64,000 nucleotides of DNA from Kosakonia sacchari (GTDB taxonomy: Bacteria > Pseudomonadota > Gammaproteobacteria > Enterobacterales > Enterobacteriaceae): contig FOAY01000003.1 of assembly GCA_900109485.1 (NCBI GenBank), positions 176,399 through 240,398 on the forward strand, written 5' to 3'. Position 1 is the stretch's first letter. Each line of letters begins with the position of its first letter. The position numbers and the translations under genes are program-made. The notes below the pieces were generated by a model, which did not search any database, was not told the origin of the DNA, and saw only the letters and a program-made list of their open reading frames with translations. Shown here piece after piece: positions 12,027 to 22,191 of the stretch.

Positions 12027-12749
12027 TCAGGAAACGTGTTGTAAAAATTCCTGTAAGCGCGGGCTGGGTGGATTTTCGATCAACTGTTGCGGATTGCCGT
12101 CTTCGGCAATGCGGCCTTTGTCGATGAAAATCAGGCGCGACGCCACTTTCTCGGCGAAGCCGATTTCGTGGGTAACGATCACCATGGTCATGCCTTCTTC
12201 AGCCAGATCCTGCATCACTTTCAGCACTTCGTGGCGCAGCTCCGGATCGAGTGCGGACGTTGGCTCATCAAACAGCATCATCTTCGGTTTCACCGCCAGC
12301 GCGCGGGCAATCGCGACGCGCTGCTGCTGACCGCCGGAAAGCTCGGACGGATAGTGATGCGCACGTTCAGCCAGCCCGACTTTCGCCAGCAGATCTCTTG
12401 CCAGCTTTTCAGCATCGGCTTTATTGGTTCCGCGCACGCGCAGCGGGCCAAACATGACGTTTTCCAGCGCCGTCAGGTGCGGGAACAGATAGAACTGCTG
12501 GAAAACCATGCCGGCTTCCTGGCGGATCAGGCGCTCATCCACTTTCGGATCGTTGACTTTCAGGCCATCAACAATCAGATCGCCGCTGGTGATCTCTTCC
12601 AGCTTGTTAATGCAGCGCAGCAGCGTCGATTTACCCGAGCCGGACGGCCCGATAATGACCACCACTTCACCTTCAGTGATATTCAGATCAATGTTGTGCA
12701 GCACCTGGGTTTGACCGAAGTGCTTGGAGACGTTTTTAAATTCAATCAC
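12027..12749 (-). CDS. glnQ: Glutamine ABC transporter ATP-binding protein GlnQ
   Basis: A 240-residue ABC ATPase that drives glutamine uptake with GlnP and GlnH. Walker A is GPSGSGKST (about residues 34-42), the signature is [15 protein letters not shown], and Walker B with the switch region is [14 protein letters not shown]. Length and sequence match the polar amino acid importer ATPases. Its start overlaps the glnP stop by 4 bp (ATGA), implying translational coupling. It is the last gene of the operon. Confidence 0.97.
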   Translation of the reverse strand: MIEFKNVSKHFGQTQVLHNIDLNITEGEVVVIIGPSGSGKSTLLRCINKLEEITSGDLIVDGLKVNDPKVDERLIRQEAGMVFQQFYLFPHLTALENVMFGPLRVRGTNKADAEKLARDLLAKVGLAERAHHYPSELSGGQQQRVAIARALAVKPKMMLFDEPTSALDPELRHEVLKVMQDLAEEGMTMVIVTHEIGFAEKVASRLIFIDKGRIAEDGNPQQLIENPPSPRLQEFLQHVS

Positions 12750-13405
12750 AGGATTTTCATCCTTCTTTCAAGACGACGCAGAATGAAGCTCAGCACCAGG
12801 GTAATGATCAGATAGACAACCGCAACGGCGCTCCAGATCTCCAGCGCGCGGAAGTTGCCGGCAATGATTTCCTGGCCCTGGCGGGTCAGTTCGGCGACGC
12901 CGATAACAATAAACAGCGAAGTATCTTTGATGCTGATGATCCACTGGTTGCCCAGCGGCGGCAGCATACGGCGCAGCGCTAATGGCAGGATCACGTGACG
13001 AATGGTTTCTCCACGCGACAGACCCAGCGCGAGGCCCGCTTCACGGAAGCCTTTATGAATAGAAAGCACCGCACCACGGGTGATTTCCGCAATATAGGCA
13101 CCGGAGTTAATCATAATGGTGACGACGGCGGCCGAGAAAGGATCGATGCGCAGATCGTTAAACGCCATCGGCAGGGCAAAGTAGATAAACATGACCTGTA
13201 CAACGATAGGCGTACCGCGAATAACTTCGATAAATACCAGTGCGATGTGGTTGGAAATCCAGCCGCCGAAAGTGCGTGCGAAACCCGCTGCCAGACCAAT
13301 GATCAACCCGCCAACGAGGCCGAGGACCGAGATCAACAGTGTCATCTTCGCGCCTTCGATCAGAAGCGGAATGGCAGGCCAAATGGCGCTCCAGTCAAAC
13401 TGCAT
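12746..13405 (-). CDS. glnP: Glutamine ABC transporter permease GlnP
   Basis: A 219-residue inner-membrane permease of the His/Glu/Gln/Arg family. About five hydrophobic segments are visible, and the EAA loop reads [26 protein letters not shown] near residue 140. The N-terminus is [20 protein letters not shown]. It forms the channel of the GlnHPQ importer. It lies 84 bp after glnH, a gap holding a strong hairpin, and overlaps glnQ by 4 bp. Confidence 0.97.
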   Translation of the reverse strand: MQFDWSAIWPAIPLLIEGAKMTLLISVLGLVGGLIIGLAAGFARTFGGWISNHIALVFIEVIRGTPIVVQVMFIYFALPMAFNDLRIDPFSAAVVTIMINSGAYIAEITRGAVLSIHKGFREAGLALGLSRGETIRHVILPLALRRMLPPLGNQWIISIKDTSLFIVIGVAELTRQGQEIIAGNFRALEIWSAVAVVYLIITLVLSFILRRLERRMKIL

Positions 13406-13441
13406 GATGTGTTCCTGTATACCGTGGTTGTAACAAATGTA

Positions 13442-13464
13442 TCAGGGGCGAAGATCGCCCCTGA
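13442..13464 (-). other. Intercistronic hairpin between glnH and glnP
   Basis: TCAGGGGCG pairs perfectly with CGCCCCTGA across a 5-nt loop. No U-tract follows on the minus strand, so it is not a standard terminator. By analogy with other binding-protein operons it may protect the glnH transcript 3' end, so that more binding protein than membrane subunit is made. That role is inferred. Confidence 0.6.
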
Positions 13465-13489
13465 GGAGTAACACTTTATTTTTTAATAA

Positions 13490-14305
<816 letters not shown>

Positions 14306-14377
14306 GTTTACAACCTATTGTTTTGTAAAGGCGATGCTTTAACCGGTTGCACAATAAGTGTAGCAGCGATACCGTTT

Positions 14378-14407
14378 CGCACTATTTTGGTGCGCAACTT
14401 TGGTGCA
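14378..14407. promoter_or_regulatory. Two overlapping NtrC-binding sites upstream of glnH
   Basis: CGCACTATTTTGGTGCG (14378-14394) and TGCGCAACTTTGGTGCA (14391-14407) both fit the NtrC dyad GCAC-N7-GTGC / TGCACCA-N3-TGGTGCA. Their centres are 13 bp apart. They lie about 75-115 bp upstream of the sigma-54 element, the usual enhancer position. Nitrogen limitation would activate glnHPQ through them. Confidence 0.72.
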
Positions 14408-14551
14408 TAAAAATAGCGTGGCGGATTTTGCTCTTTTTTAGCGCAGAACGTGGGTGTAAAACAATCGGTTATTAACAATTTTGTGACGGGATAATAACGT
14501 GGAGGAAACTTTAGGCAGTGAAAAGGGAAAAGTAACGCACCATGAAAGTGC

Positions 14552-14580
14552 AAACCCCTTCGCGGGAGGCGAAGGGGTCA
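14552..14580 (-). terminator. Terminator of dps
   Basis: CCCCTTCGC (14555-14563) pairs with GCGAAGGGG (14569-14577); on the minus strand it is followed by TTTGCACTTTC. It lies 18 bp past the dps stop codon. Confidence 0.8.
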
Positions 14581-14597
14581 TTGATAAAGCTTATGGA

Positions 14598-15400
<803 letters not shown>

Positions 15401-16288
15401 TTAACCGATTTCCACTTTGCGGATTTTACTTTCCCGCCGCAGTGTCAGCGTGGAGCCCATCGAGGCGATGACGATGGCCATCAGCGCCAGCACCTGCTGC
15501 AAAGCGAGCGTTTCGCCAAGGAAAATCATGCCTGAGAGCGCTGCCATCGCTGGCTCCATACTCATCAGCGTACCGAAGGTGCGGGTAGGAAGCCTGGTTA
15601 ATGCAATCATCTCCAGTGAGTAGGGCAGCGCGGTGGACAACACGGCAACGGCGATGCCAAGCGGCAAAATCGACCAGTGCCACAGCAGTTCACCAGACTG
15701 GAGCGCACCGAGAGGGACAAACACGATCGCCGCAATTAACGAGCCAAGCGCAACCGTTGCCGGGCCGTGTTCCTCACCCGCGCGCTGGCCGCAGAGGATG
15801 TAAATTGCCCAGCAGGCCCCGGCGCCGAGGGCAAAGGCTGCGCCGCTCAGATTCACATGCGCGACGTTTTCTCCGAGCGGCAGCAAATACCACAGCCCGA
15901 GTACGGCAAGGATCACCCAGATAAAATCAACCGGGCGGCGGGAGGAGAACAACGCAACGGCCAGCGGCCCGGTGAATTCCAGCGCCACGGCGATACCCAG
16001 CGGTACGGTCTGAATGGAGAGGTAGAACATATAGTTCATCCCGCCGAGCGACAGCCCGTAAAACAGGAGCGGCAAACGTTGTTCGCGGGTGAAACGTAAC
16101 CGCCAGGGTTTGAAAACGATGGCCAGGATAATTGTGCCGAGCGCCAGACGCAGTGCGGTGACGCCAGGTGCGCCGACCAGTGGAAACAACGATTTCGCCA
16201 GCGATGCACCGCCCTGAATAGAGATCATGGCGATAAGTAACACCAAAACCGGCAGCCACACCGGCAACTTACGAGACAACCCTGGCAT
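15401..16288 (-). CDS. rhtA: Threonine/homoserine exporter RhtA
   Basis: A 295-residue drug/metabolite transporter (two EamA halves, ten predicted membrane segments) that exports threonine, homoserine and related amino acids. The N-terminus MPGLSRKLPVWLPVLVLLIA and the SIQGGASLAKSLFPLVGAPG segment are diagnostic. The start at 16288 gives the E. coli length; an in-frame ATG 15 bp upstream is less likely. It shares a 363-bp control region with the divergent ompX. Confidence 0.95.
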   Translation of the reverse strand: MPGLSRKLPVWLPVLVLLIAMISIQGGASLAKSLFPLVGAPGVTALRLALGTIILAIVFKPWRLRFTREQRLPLLFYGLSLGGMNYMFYLSIQTVPLGIAVALEFTGPLAVALFSSRRPVDFIWVILAVLGLWYLLPLGENVAHVNLSGAAFALGAGACWAIYILCGQRAGEEHGPATVALGSLIAAIVFVPLGALQSGELLWHWSILPLGIAVAVLSTALPYSLEMIALTRLPTRTFGTLMSMEPAMAALSGMIFLGETLALQQVLALMAIVIASMGSTLTLRRESKIRKVEIG

Positions 16289-16651
16289 CCTTTCTCCCGT
16301 CAATTTATGTCAAGTGAAGTAAAGCCGTCAGTCTACTTGAAAATACCTCCGGCTGGTTGAGCGTTCGTTGAAAAAAACTGCCCGAATATCCGTAGAATAA
16401 GGATTATCTGATGGTTAATTAACCTGTTGATTTAAGAATTGTCTGGATGAATGTGCCACTTATGGAGCATCATAATGGCGCGTTATGCGGGAAAAGGCGT
16501 GTTTTTTGAAAGGGTTGTTCAATAGCGGAAACTTTCTGTTACATCAAATGGCACTTTAGACCCCAATTCCTGCAAAGAGTTTCCTGACCATTTTTGATAT
16601 ATTTAAAAACGTAGGACGTAGGATTTACTTGAAGCACATTTGAGGTGGATT
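16289..16651. other. Divergent control region rhtA/ompX
   Basis: This stretch has no gene. It is AT-rich in the ompX-proximal part, with promoter-like TTGAAAGGGTT and TATATTT elements. In E. coli the ompX leader is a target of the small RNA CyaR near the ribosome-binding site; here the site TGAGGTGG (16641-16648) precedes the ATG. No well-defined operator could be named. Confidence 0.5.
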
Positions 16652-17164
16652 ATGAAAAAAATTGCATGTCTTTCAGCACTGGCCGCTCTTCTGGCGGTAT
16701 CTGCAGGTTCCGCAGTAGCAGCAACTTCAACCGTTACCGGCGGCTACGCTCAGAGCGATGCGCAGGGTATTGCTAACAAAACCAACGGTTTCAACCTGAA
16801 ATACCGCTACGAGCAGAATGACAACCCGCTGGGTGTTATCGGTTCCTTTACTTACACTGAAAAAGATCGTACCGAAAGCGGCGTCTACAACAAAGCGCAG
16901 TACTACGGCATCACCGCAGGTCCGGCTTACCGTCTGAACGACTGGGCGAGCATCTACGGCGTAGTCGGTGTTGGTTACGGTAAATTCCAGCAGACTGTTG
17001 ATACCGCTAAAGTTTCTGACACCAGCGACTACGGTTTCTCTTACGGTGCTGGTCTGCAGTTCAACCCGATGGAAAACGTCGCTCTGGACTTCTCCTACGA
17101 GCAGAGCCGTATTCGTAGCGTTGACGTTGGCACCTGGATTGCCGGTGTTGGTTACCGTTTCTAA
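16652..17164 (+). CDS. ompX: Outer membrane protein OmpX
   Basis: A 170-residue eight-stranded outer-membrane beta-barrel of the OmpX/Ail family. The signal peptide is MKKIACLSALAALLAVSAGS, cleaved after AVA. The mature chain alternates strands and loops (STVTGGYAQSDAQG, GFNLKYRYEQNDNPLGVIG) and ends in the C-terminal aromatic GVGYRF needed for Bam-dependent assembly. The start at 16652 is supported by GAGGTGG; the upstream in-frame ATG would add only MRWI. It is followed by a strong terminator. Confidence 0.97.
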   Translation: MKKIACLSALAALLAVSAGSAVAATSTVTGGYAQSDAQGIANKTNGFNLKYRYEQNDNPLGVIGSFTYTEKDRTESGVYNKAQYYGITAGPAYRLNDWASIYGVVGVGYGKFQQTVDTAKVSDTSDYGFSYGAGLQFNPMENVALDFSYEQSRIRSVDVGTWIAGVGYRF

Positions 17165-17180
17165 TCGCTTCGGCGATATA

Positions 17181-17210
17181 AAAAATCCGCCCAATGGGCG
17201 GATTTTTTTT
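17181..17210. terminator. Bidirectional terminator between ompX and opgE
   Basis: AATCCGCCC (17184-17192) pairs with GGGCGGATT (17196-17204). It is flanked by A's on the left and T8 on the right, so it can end ompX on the plus strand and opgE on the minus strand. Confidence 0.9.
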
Positions 17211-17228
17211 GCCTGAAACGCTCACCTG

Positions 17229-18818
17229 TCAGTGCTTACTGCGGGTATCAAAAAGATCCGTGCCCAGGTGGTTGTAGTCAACTTTCTGTAACTTAAAGTT
17301 AGTAATGTAAACTGGCCCGGCTTTTTGCTCGGAGGTAAAGCGGTAAGAATTTTTTATCTGCTCGGCGGCGATCCCGGTCCACTGTGCGAAGAAACTAAGG
17401 AAATCATTGGCTGAACGGCGAGCCTTGACGATCCGGTGCTTTGTATCGTCGCTGGAGATCACCATAAACGGCACCTGGAAATCCTGCTGGAATTTGTCGG
17501 CATGCGCCAGATACTGCGCCTCTTTACCGCGCTCTTTAATTGCCAGCCCGTGATCGGAAAAATAGACCATTGAAAAACTGTCGCCGGTATTCGCCAACTG
17601 GGAATAGAGCTTGCCAAGCAGATCGTCCGTCTGCGTGATGGAGTAGAGGTAGCAGGACGTTTCTTTCGATTGTACAAACTCGTTGTATTTACCGCCGGTG
17701 CGATCGCAGGCCTGCGGGTGCGATCCCATCAGATGCAGAACAATCAGCTGCGGCTGCGTGCGCGGTGTTGAAAAGACCTGAGCGGTCAACTTCAGCAGCT
17801 CTTCGTCACGGGTGTTTTTATTCGCTTCAAAATCGCCATTCTTCAGGAACTGCACTTCATCGGCGCGCTTCGCAATGCTGGCGATCGCCGTATCGTATTC
17901 GCCAATTTGTCCCTGATTAGAGAACCACCAGGTCTGGAAACCCGCACGATTCGCCAGCGTCACAAAGTTATCCTGGTATTGCGGTTTATCATCGACCACC
18001 CGGTTCAGCGTCAGACCGAGCGACTTCTGCGTTGAGCCGCTGGCAGACACGTAATCCATAAAGAACGTGCCGTTTGCCTGGCTGGCGAACGGCGTGTTAT
18101 TCCAGTGGCCGCCAAACGCGCCTAACGCATCGCGGCGCGCGCTTTCGCCAATCACCACCACATAAGTGTGATATTTCGGTTTGACTGCCGTTACGGTCCA
18201 GGTGTCTTTCATGCTGGCGAACTCCGCCATATTCTCCTGCTCGACGCGCACTAAATAGTAGTTAAACGCTACATCGCGCACGAAACGCAGCACCGGCACG
18301 CCGGTATCAATAATCCTGAAGTCATACCCCAGAAAGTGGTTCTGTACCGGGCCGATAAAATAAGACGCCACGCAAAACACGGCGCCTACGATATCCCACT
18401 TTAGCCACGGCGTCGGCGCGGCAGGGATGCGGCGGCGCATCGACATAACGCCCAATCCGAAGATAAACAGGCCAATGACATAGTGATACCACGGGAAAAT
18501 AGTCAGAATTTCCGTGGACTCTTCCATATTGGTCGACAGCAGAGCGAGCAGCGTATTGAAGTTCGGCGCGCCGTAGGCCTGGCCAAACGGGAAATAACAC
18601 GCTGCCACCAGAGAGATAATACCGACGAACACCTTCTGCGCGCGCGGCGCATGACGCCACAGCACAATCAGGGCACAGGTCAGGACAACGGCATACAACA
18701 CGCTAAATTCGTAACCAAGAGCAAAATTAATCAACATCGACTGGAGAAAATAGAAACCCGTCCACGGATTGACGGTCTGGCTGCGAAACGCAGCGGATTC
18801 TTTCAGAATTAGGCTCAT
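17229..18818 (-). CDS. opgE: Phosphoethanolamine transferase OpgE (YbiP)
   Basis: A 529-residue inner-membrane enzyme of the EptA/OpgE/CptA family, which adds phosphoethanolamine to osmoregulated periplasmic glucans. The first ~180 residues hold about five membrane segments; the rest is a periplasmic sulfatase-like domain. VVIGESARRDALGAFGG gives the first metal-binding Glu, followed by the SASGSTQKSLGLTLN region with the nucleophile-type Thr, then LHLMGSHPQACDR and VYFSDHGLAIKE (the D-H metal pair). It faces ompX across a shared terminator and is followed upstream by mntS and mntR as in E. coli. Confidence 0.94.
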   Translation of the reverse strand: MSLILKESAAFRSQTVNPWTGFYFLQSMLINFALGYEFSVLYAVVLTCALIVLWRHAPRAQKVFVGIISLVAACYFPFGQAYGAPNFNTLLALLSTNMEESTEILTIFPWYHYVIGLFIFGLGVMSMRRRIPAAPTPWLKWDIVGAVFCVASYFIGPVQNHFLGYDFRIIDTGVPVLRFVRDVAFNYYLVRVEQENMAEFASMKDTWTVTAVKPKYHTYVVVIGESARRDALGAFGGHWNNTPFASQANGTFFMDYVSASGSTQKSLGLTLNRVVDDKPQYQDNFVTLANRAGFQTWWFSNQGQIGEYDTAIASIAKRADEVQFLKNGDFEANKNTRDEELLKLTAQVFSTPRTQPQLIVLHLMGSHPQACDRTGGKYNEFVQSKETSCYLYSITQTDDLLGKLYSQLANTGDSFSMVYFSDHGLAIKERGKEAQYLAHADKFQQDFQVPFMVISSDDTKHRIVKARRSANDFLSFFAQWTGIAAEQIKNSYRFTSEQKAGPVYITNFKLQKVDYNHLGTDLFDTRSKH

Positions 18819-19096
18819 TGATGACTATCGCGAAACCGCCATGTGCTCACCCTGGCGTAAGGGTCAAAACCTGCCGGACAGTGCGTGGAGAGGGGATGTG
18901 GTCCGCTTCTGCGAGCCGCAATTTGTGCAGGGCAGCGCAAAGATAGAGCGAGGCGCAACGAAGGTCAACACCGGCTAAGCGGTTGTTTTGAGAGGATGAT
19001 TGCAAATCCAGCAAAAACACGCGAATTTTTAGACGAAACGTTCAGTATGACGGGAGATTGTGACAGAAAAATGAAGCGGCGTACCGCGACGCCGCA

Positions 19097-19228
19097 TTAG
19101 TGGGAAGGTTTGTCCGGGGTCTGCTGCGGTTTGCCGTTGATGATATCGCACAGCATATTCAGCAGCATTAAACGGACTTTAAAGGGAGAGTGACTAAACA
19201 CAAGCATGCACCTCTTGAACTCATTCAT
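19097..19228 (-). CDS. mntS: Manganese small protein MntS (43 aa)
   Basis: A short gene encoding 43 residues, opening MNEFKRCMLVFSHSPFKVRL and ending QTPDKPSH. It closely resembles the 42-residue E. coli MntS, which raises usable manganese under Mn limitation and is repressed by MntR with Mn. A strong AAGGAGG ribosome-binding site lies 5 bp before the ATG. It is divergent from mntR, with an MntR box between them. The 278 bp between mntS and opgE (18819-19096) shows no other gene. Confidence 0.93.
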   Translation of the reverse strand: MNEFKRCMLVFSHSPFKVRLMLLNMLCDIINGKPQQTPDKPSH

Positions 19229-19286
19229 CGGAACCTCCTTACGCTTTCGTGGCCCTTCGTTCCATGAAGGGTGAACGCATTACATA

Positions 19287-19310
19287 CAGATATAGCACAG
19301 GCTATATTTT
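19287..19310. promoter_or_regulatory. MntR operator (MntR box) upstream of mntS
   Basis: The core ATAGC-ACAG-GCTAT (19292-19305) is a perfect match to the E. coli MntR core ATAGC-N4-GCTAT, flanked by A/T-rich arms. It lies about 65 bp upstream of mntS and 105 bp upstream of mntR, so Mn-loaded MntR should repress mntS and might also repress mntR itself. Confidence 0.85.
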
Positions 19311-19415
19311 ATAGCTATGGCTAATGCGTTAATTTTTTGTGCTGATTCACGAATGGTTTACAATGGCGCTCTCTTATATGATGTAGCACCGCGTCACACT
19401 GTCAGAGGAAGCACA

Positions 19416-19886
19416 ATGAACCGTCGCACAGCGAATCCAACAATAAAAAAAGTGACGCTGGTAAATGTTGAAGAACATGTCGAAGGCTTTCGCCAGGTAC
19501 GCGAAGCGCATCGTCGTGAGCTGATTGACGACTACGTTGAACTGATTTCCGATTTAATTCGCGAAGTGGGCGAAGCCCGCCAGGTTGATATGGCGGCGCG
19601 TCTTGGCGTTTCGCAGCCTACCGTGGCAAAAATGCTGAAAAAGCTGGCGACCGTCGGGTTGATTGAGCAGATCCCGTGGCGCGGTGTTTTTCTGACGCCG
19701 GAAGGGGAGAAGCTGGCGCAGGAGAGCCGCGAGCGCCATCAAATCGTGGAAAGTTTTCTGCTGGTACTTGGCGTTAGCCCGGAGATTGCCCGCCGCGATG
19801 CGGAAGGGATGGAGCACCACGTCAGCCAGGAAACCCTCGACTGTTTCCGCCGTTTTACCCTGCAACACGGGCTGCCTTCTGAATGA
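19416..19886 (+). CDS. mntR: Manganese-responsive transcriptional regulator MntR
   Basis: A 156-residue DtxR/MntR-family repressor. A winged helix-turn-helix covers about residues 35-90 ([20 protein letters not shown]). The metal-binding and dimer domain contains [19 protein letters not shown] with the Glu/His ligands. The start at 19416 ([13 protein letters not shown]) follows AGAGGAAG and gives the E. coli length; the reading frame is open 99 bp further upstream but that part lacks a ribosome-binding site. It overlaps ybiR by 4 bp, so the two are co-translated. Confidence 0.96.
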   Translation: MNRRTANPTIKKVTLVNVEEHVEGFRQVREAHRRELIDDYVELISDLIREVGEARQVDMAARLGVSQPTVAKMLKKLATVGLIEQIPWRGVFLTPEGEKLAQESRERHQIVESFLLVLGVSPEIARRDAEGMEHHVSQETLDCFRRFTLQHGLPSE

Positions 19887-20992
19887 ACATACCGCTGTTT
19901 CGCGCTCTGGCGCGCGACCATTTCCTCCATCTGCTGTTGATCGTTGGTGTTGCGCTCTGTTTCTTCGTCCCGTTCGCGCCTGCGCGCTGGCCAGGGGCGA
20001 TTGACTGGCACACCATTATCACCCTGAGCGGGCTGATGCTGCTGACCAAGGGCGTTGAGCTGAGCGGCTATTTCGATGTGCTCGGGCGACGCATGGTGCG
20101 TCGTTTTCACAATGAACGCCGCCTGGCGATGTTTATGGTGCTGGCGGCGGCGCTGCTCTCCACCTTTTTAACCAATGATGTGGCGCTGTTTATTGTGGTG
20201 CCGCTGACCATTACGCTAAAGAAGCTGTGTGAAATCCCGGTCAACCGGCTGATCATCTTCGAAGCGCTGGCGGTCAATGCTGGTTCGTTGTTGACGCCGA
20301 TTGGCAACCCGCAAAACATCTTATTATGGGGGCGCTCCGGTCTCTCATTCCCGGCGTTTATCTGGCAGATGACGCCGCTGGCGCTGGCGATGATGGCAAC
20401 ATTGCTGGCGCTGTGCTGGTTTTGTTTTCCGAATAAAGCCCTCAACTACCACAGCGGCTCGCAGACTGCCGACTGGCAACCGCGTCTGGTATGGAGCTGC
20501 CTCGGGTTTTACCTCGTCTTTATTACTGCGCTGGAGCTAAAGCAGGAACTGTGGGGGCTGGCGCTGATCGCGGCCGGTTTTCTGCTGCTGGCGCGTCGCG
20601 TGGTGCTGAGCGTTGACTGGACATTGCTGCTGGTCTTTATTGCCATGTTTATCGATGTGCATCTGCTGATCCAGCTTCCGGCGCTGCACAGCGTGCTGAC
20701 CAGCACCAGCCAGCTTTCACCTTCGGGCCTGTGGCTTGCGGCCATTGGTTTGTCGCAATTTATCAGTAACGTGCCCGCCACCATTTTGCTGCTCAACTAC
20801 GTTCCGCCGGATACCTTGCTGGCCTGGGCGGTAAACGTTGGCGGTTTTGGTTTATTGCCCGGATCGCTGGCCAACCTTATTGCGCTACGCATGGCGAATG
20901 ATCGCCGTATCTGGTGGCGCTTTCACCTCTATTCCCTGCCGATGTTGCTGTGGGCTGCGGCCGTCGGATACGGATTACTCTTATTCAGATAG
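19883..20992 (+). CDS. ybiR: YbiR, predicted inner-membrane anion/ion transporter
   Basis: A 369-residue polytopic membrane protein of the ArsB/NhaD (SLC13-like) superfamily with about eleven hydrophobic segments. Family-type motifs include [23 protein letters not shown] near residue 80 and [18 protein letters not shown] near residue 130, the latter typical of ion-transporter superfamily re-entrant loops. Its ATG overlaps the mntR stop by 4 bp. Substrate is unknown. Coupling to mntR suggests a link to metal homeostasis, but that is inference. Confidence 0.9.
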   Translation: MNIPLFRALARDHFLHLLLIVGVALCFFVPFAPARWPGAIDWHTIITLSGLMLLTKGVELSGYFDVLGRRMVRRFHNERRLAMFMVLAAALLSTFLTNDVALFIVVPLTITLKKLCEIPVNRLIIFEALAVNAGSLLTPIGNPQNILLWGRSGLSFPAFIWQMTPLALAMMATLLALCWFCFPNKALNYHSGSQTADWQPRLVWSCLGFYLVFITALELKQELWGLALIAAGFLLLARRVVLSVDWTLLLVFIAMFIDVHLLIQLPALHSVLTSTSQLSPSGLWLAAIGLSQFISNVPATILLLNYVPPDTLLAWAVNVGGFGLLPGSLANLIALRMANDRRIWWRFHLYSLPMLLWAAAVGYGLLLFR

Positions 20993-21042
20993 TGCTGATT
21001 TGTCAGTTTATCCTGGAAAATGTATAGCAACCGCCTAACTTT

Positions 21043-21073
21043 AGGTAACGGTGCATCCCTGGCGCCGTTACCT
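21043..21073. other. Inverted repeat between ybiR and the efflux operon
   Basis: AGGTAACGG (21043-21051) pairs perfectly with CCGTTACCT (21065-21073), with a 13-nt loop and no T-run. It lies 20 bp before the membrane fusion gene. It could be a hairpin ending ybiR, or an operator for the efflux genes; the sequence does not decide. Confidence 0.5.
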
Positions 21074-21093
21074 GACAGGACCGTTGCGATACT

Positions 21094-22191
21094 ATGGCAG
21101 AAAACACAACCTCTCCTGACGATGTTCAGGAAAATAATAATGACGACACCCGTAAACGCCCCGGAAAGAAGCCGCTGATTATCCTCGCCATTGTGGTTGG
21201 CGTGATGGTGATCGTCGCGCTGGTATGGTGGTTTTTAACCCGTAACGAAGAGAGTACCGATGACGCCTTCACCGATGGCGATGCGGTCACTATTGCGCCG
21301 AAAGTCGCAGGTTACGTTACCGGGTTGCGGGTCAAAGATAACCAGCGGGTGAAGAAGGGTGACTTGCTGGTGGTGATCGATCCCCGCGATGCCACCGCGC
21401 AGCGCGATCAGGCACAGGCGCAGTTAGGGCTGGCAACGGCGCAACTGCACCAGGCGCAGGCGCAACTCGAACTCTCGAAAGTGCAGTATCCCGCACAGCG
21501 CGATGAAGCGAAGGCGCAGGTACTGAAAGCGCAGGCGGATCTGGCGAATGCTGAAGCCGCTTATCGCCGTCAGCGCGGTGTCGATCCCCGTGCGACCACG
21601 CAGCAAAATATCGACAGCGCCAATGCCCAGTTGCGCAGCGCGCAGGCGCAGCTTGCCAGCGCCCGCGCCCAACTGGAAGTGGCGGAGCAGGTGCAACTGC
21701 AAATTCGTCAGCAGGAAACCAACGTTGAGGCTCGCCAGCAGCAAGTCGCGCAGGCAAAAGCGCAACTGGAAACGGCGGAACTGAATCTCTCGTGGACGGA
21801 AGTCCGCGCGCCGTTCGATGGCTTCGTCACTAAACGTAACGTGCAAAACGGTACGCTGGTGCAGGCCGGCACGGCGCTGTTCTCGTTGGTGTCGCCGGAA
21901 ATCTGGGTGGTGGCCAACTTCAAAGAGTCGCAGCTTGAGCGGATGCGTCCGGGCAATAAAGTGAGCATCAAAGTCGATGCCTGGCCGGATCTGCAACTGG
22001 AAGGGCACATCGACAGTATCCAGCAGGGCAGCGGTTCGAAATTTGCCGCTTTCCCATCAGAAAATGCCACCGGTAACTTTGTCAAAATCGTGCAGCGCGT
22101 GCCGGTGAAAATCGTCATTGATAAAGGGCTGGATGCGAATAAGCCATTGCCGCTGGGTCTCTCCGTCGAACCGAAGGTAACGCTGGAATGA
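21094..22191 (+). CDS. EmrA/HlyD-type membrane fusion protein of an MFS efflux pump
   Basis: A 365-residue periplasmic adaptor. It has a short charged cytoplasmic tail, one membrane anchor (LIILAIVVGVMVIVALVWWF, about residues 29-50), a biotinyl-lipoyl half (TIAPKVAGYVTGLRVKDNQRV), a long Gln/Ala-rich coiled-coil hairpin (about 100-235), and the returning lipoyl half (VRAPFDGFVTKRNVQNGTLV). This is the EmrA pattern. The stop overlaps the transporter's ATG by 4 bp. It would link the DHA2 transporter to the outer-membrane component encoded two genes on. The drug or metabolite is unknown. The cluster is absent from this position in E. coli. Confidence 0.9.
   Translation: MAENTTSPDDVQENNNDDTRKRPGKKPLIILAIVVGVMVIVALVWWFLTRNEESTDDAFTDGDAVTIAPKVAGYVTGLRVKDNQRVKKGDLLVVIDPRDATAQRDQAQAQLGLATAQLHQAQAQLELSKVQYPAQRDEAKAQVLKAQADLANAEAAYRRQRGVDPRATTQQNIDSANAQLRSAQAQLASARAQLEVAEQVQLQIRQQETNVEARQQQVAQAKAQLETAELNLSWTEVRAPFDGFVTKRNVQNGTLVQAGTALFSLVSPEIWVVANFKESQLERMRPGNKVSIKVDAWPDLQLEGHIDSIQQGSGSKFAAFPSENATGNFVKIVQRVPVKIVIDKGLDANKPLPLGLSVEPKVTLE

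Noticed and set aside
18819..19096. Small RNA or additional small gene between opgE and mntS
   Set aside because: No terminator-like hairpin with a U-run and no short frame with a ribosome-binding site was found.
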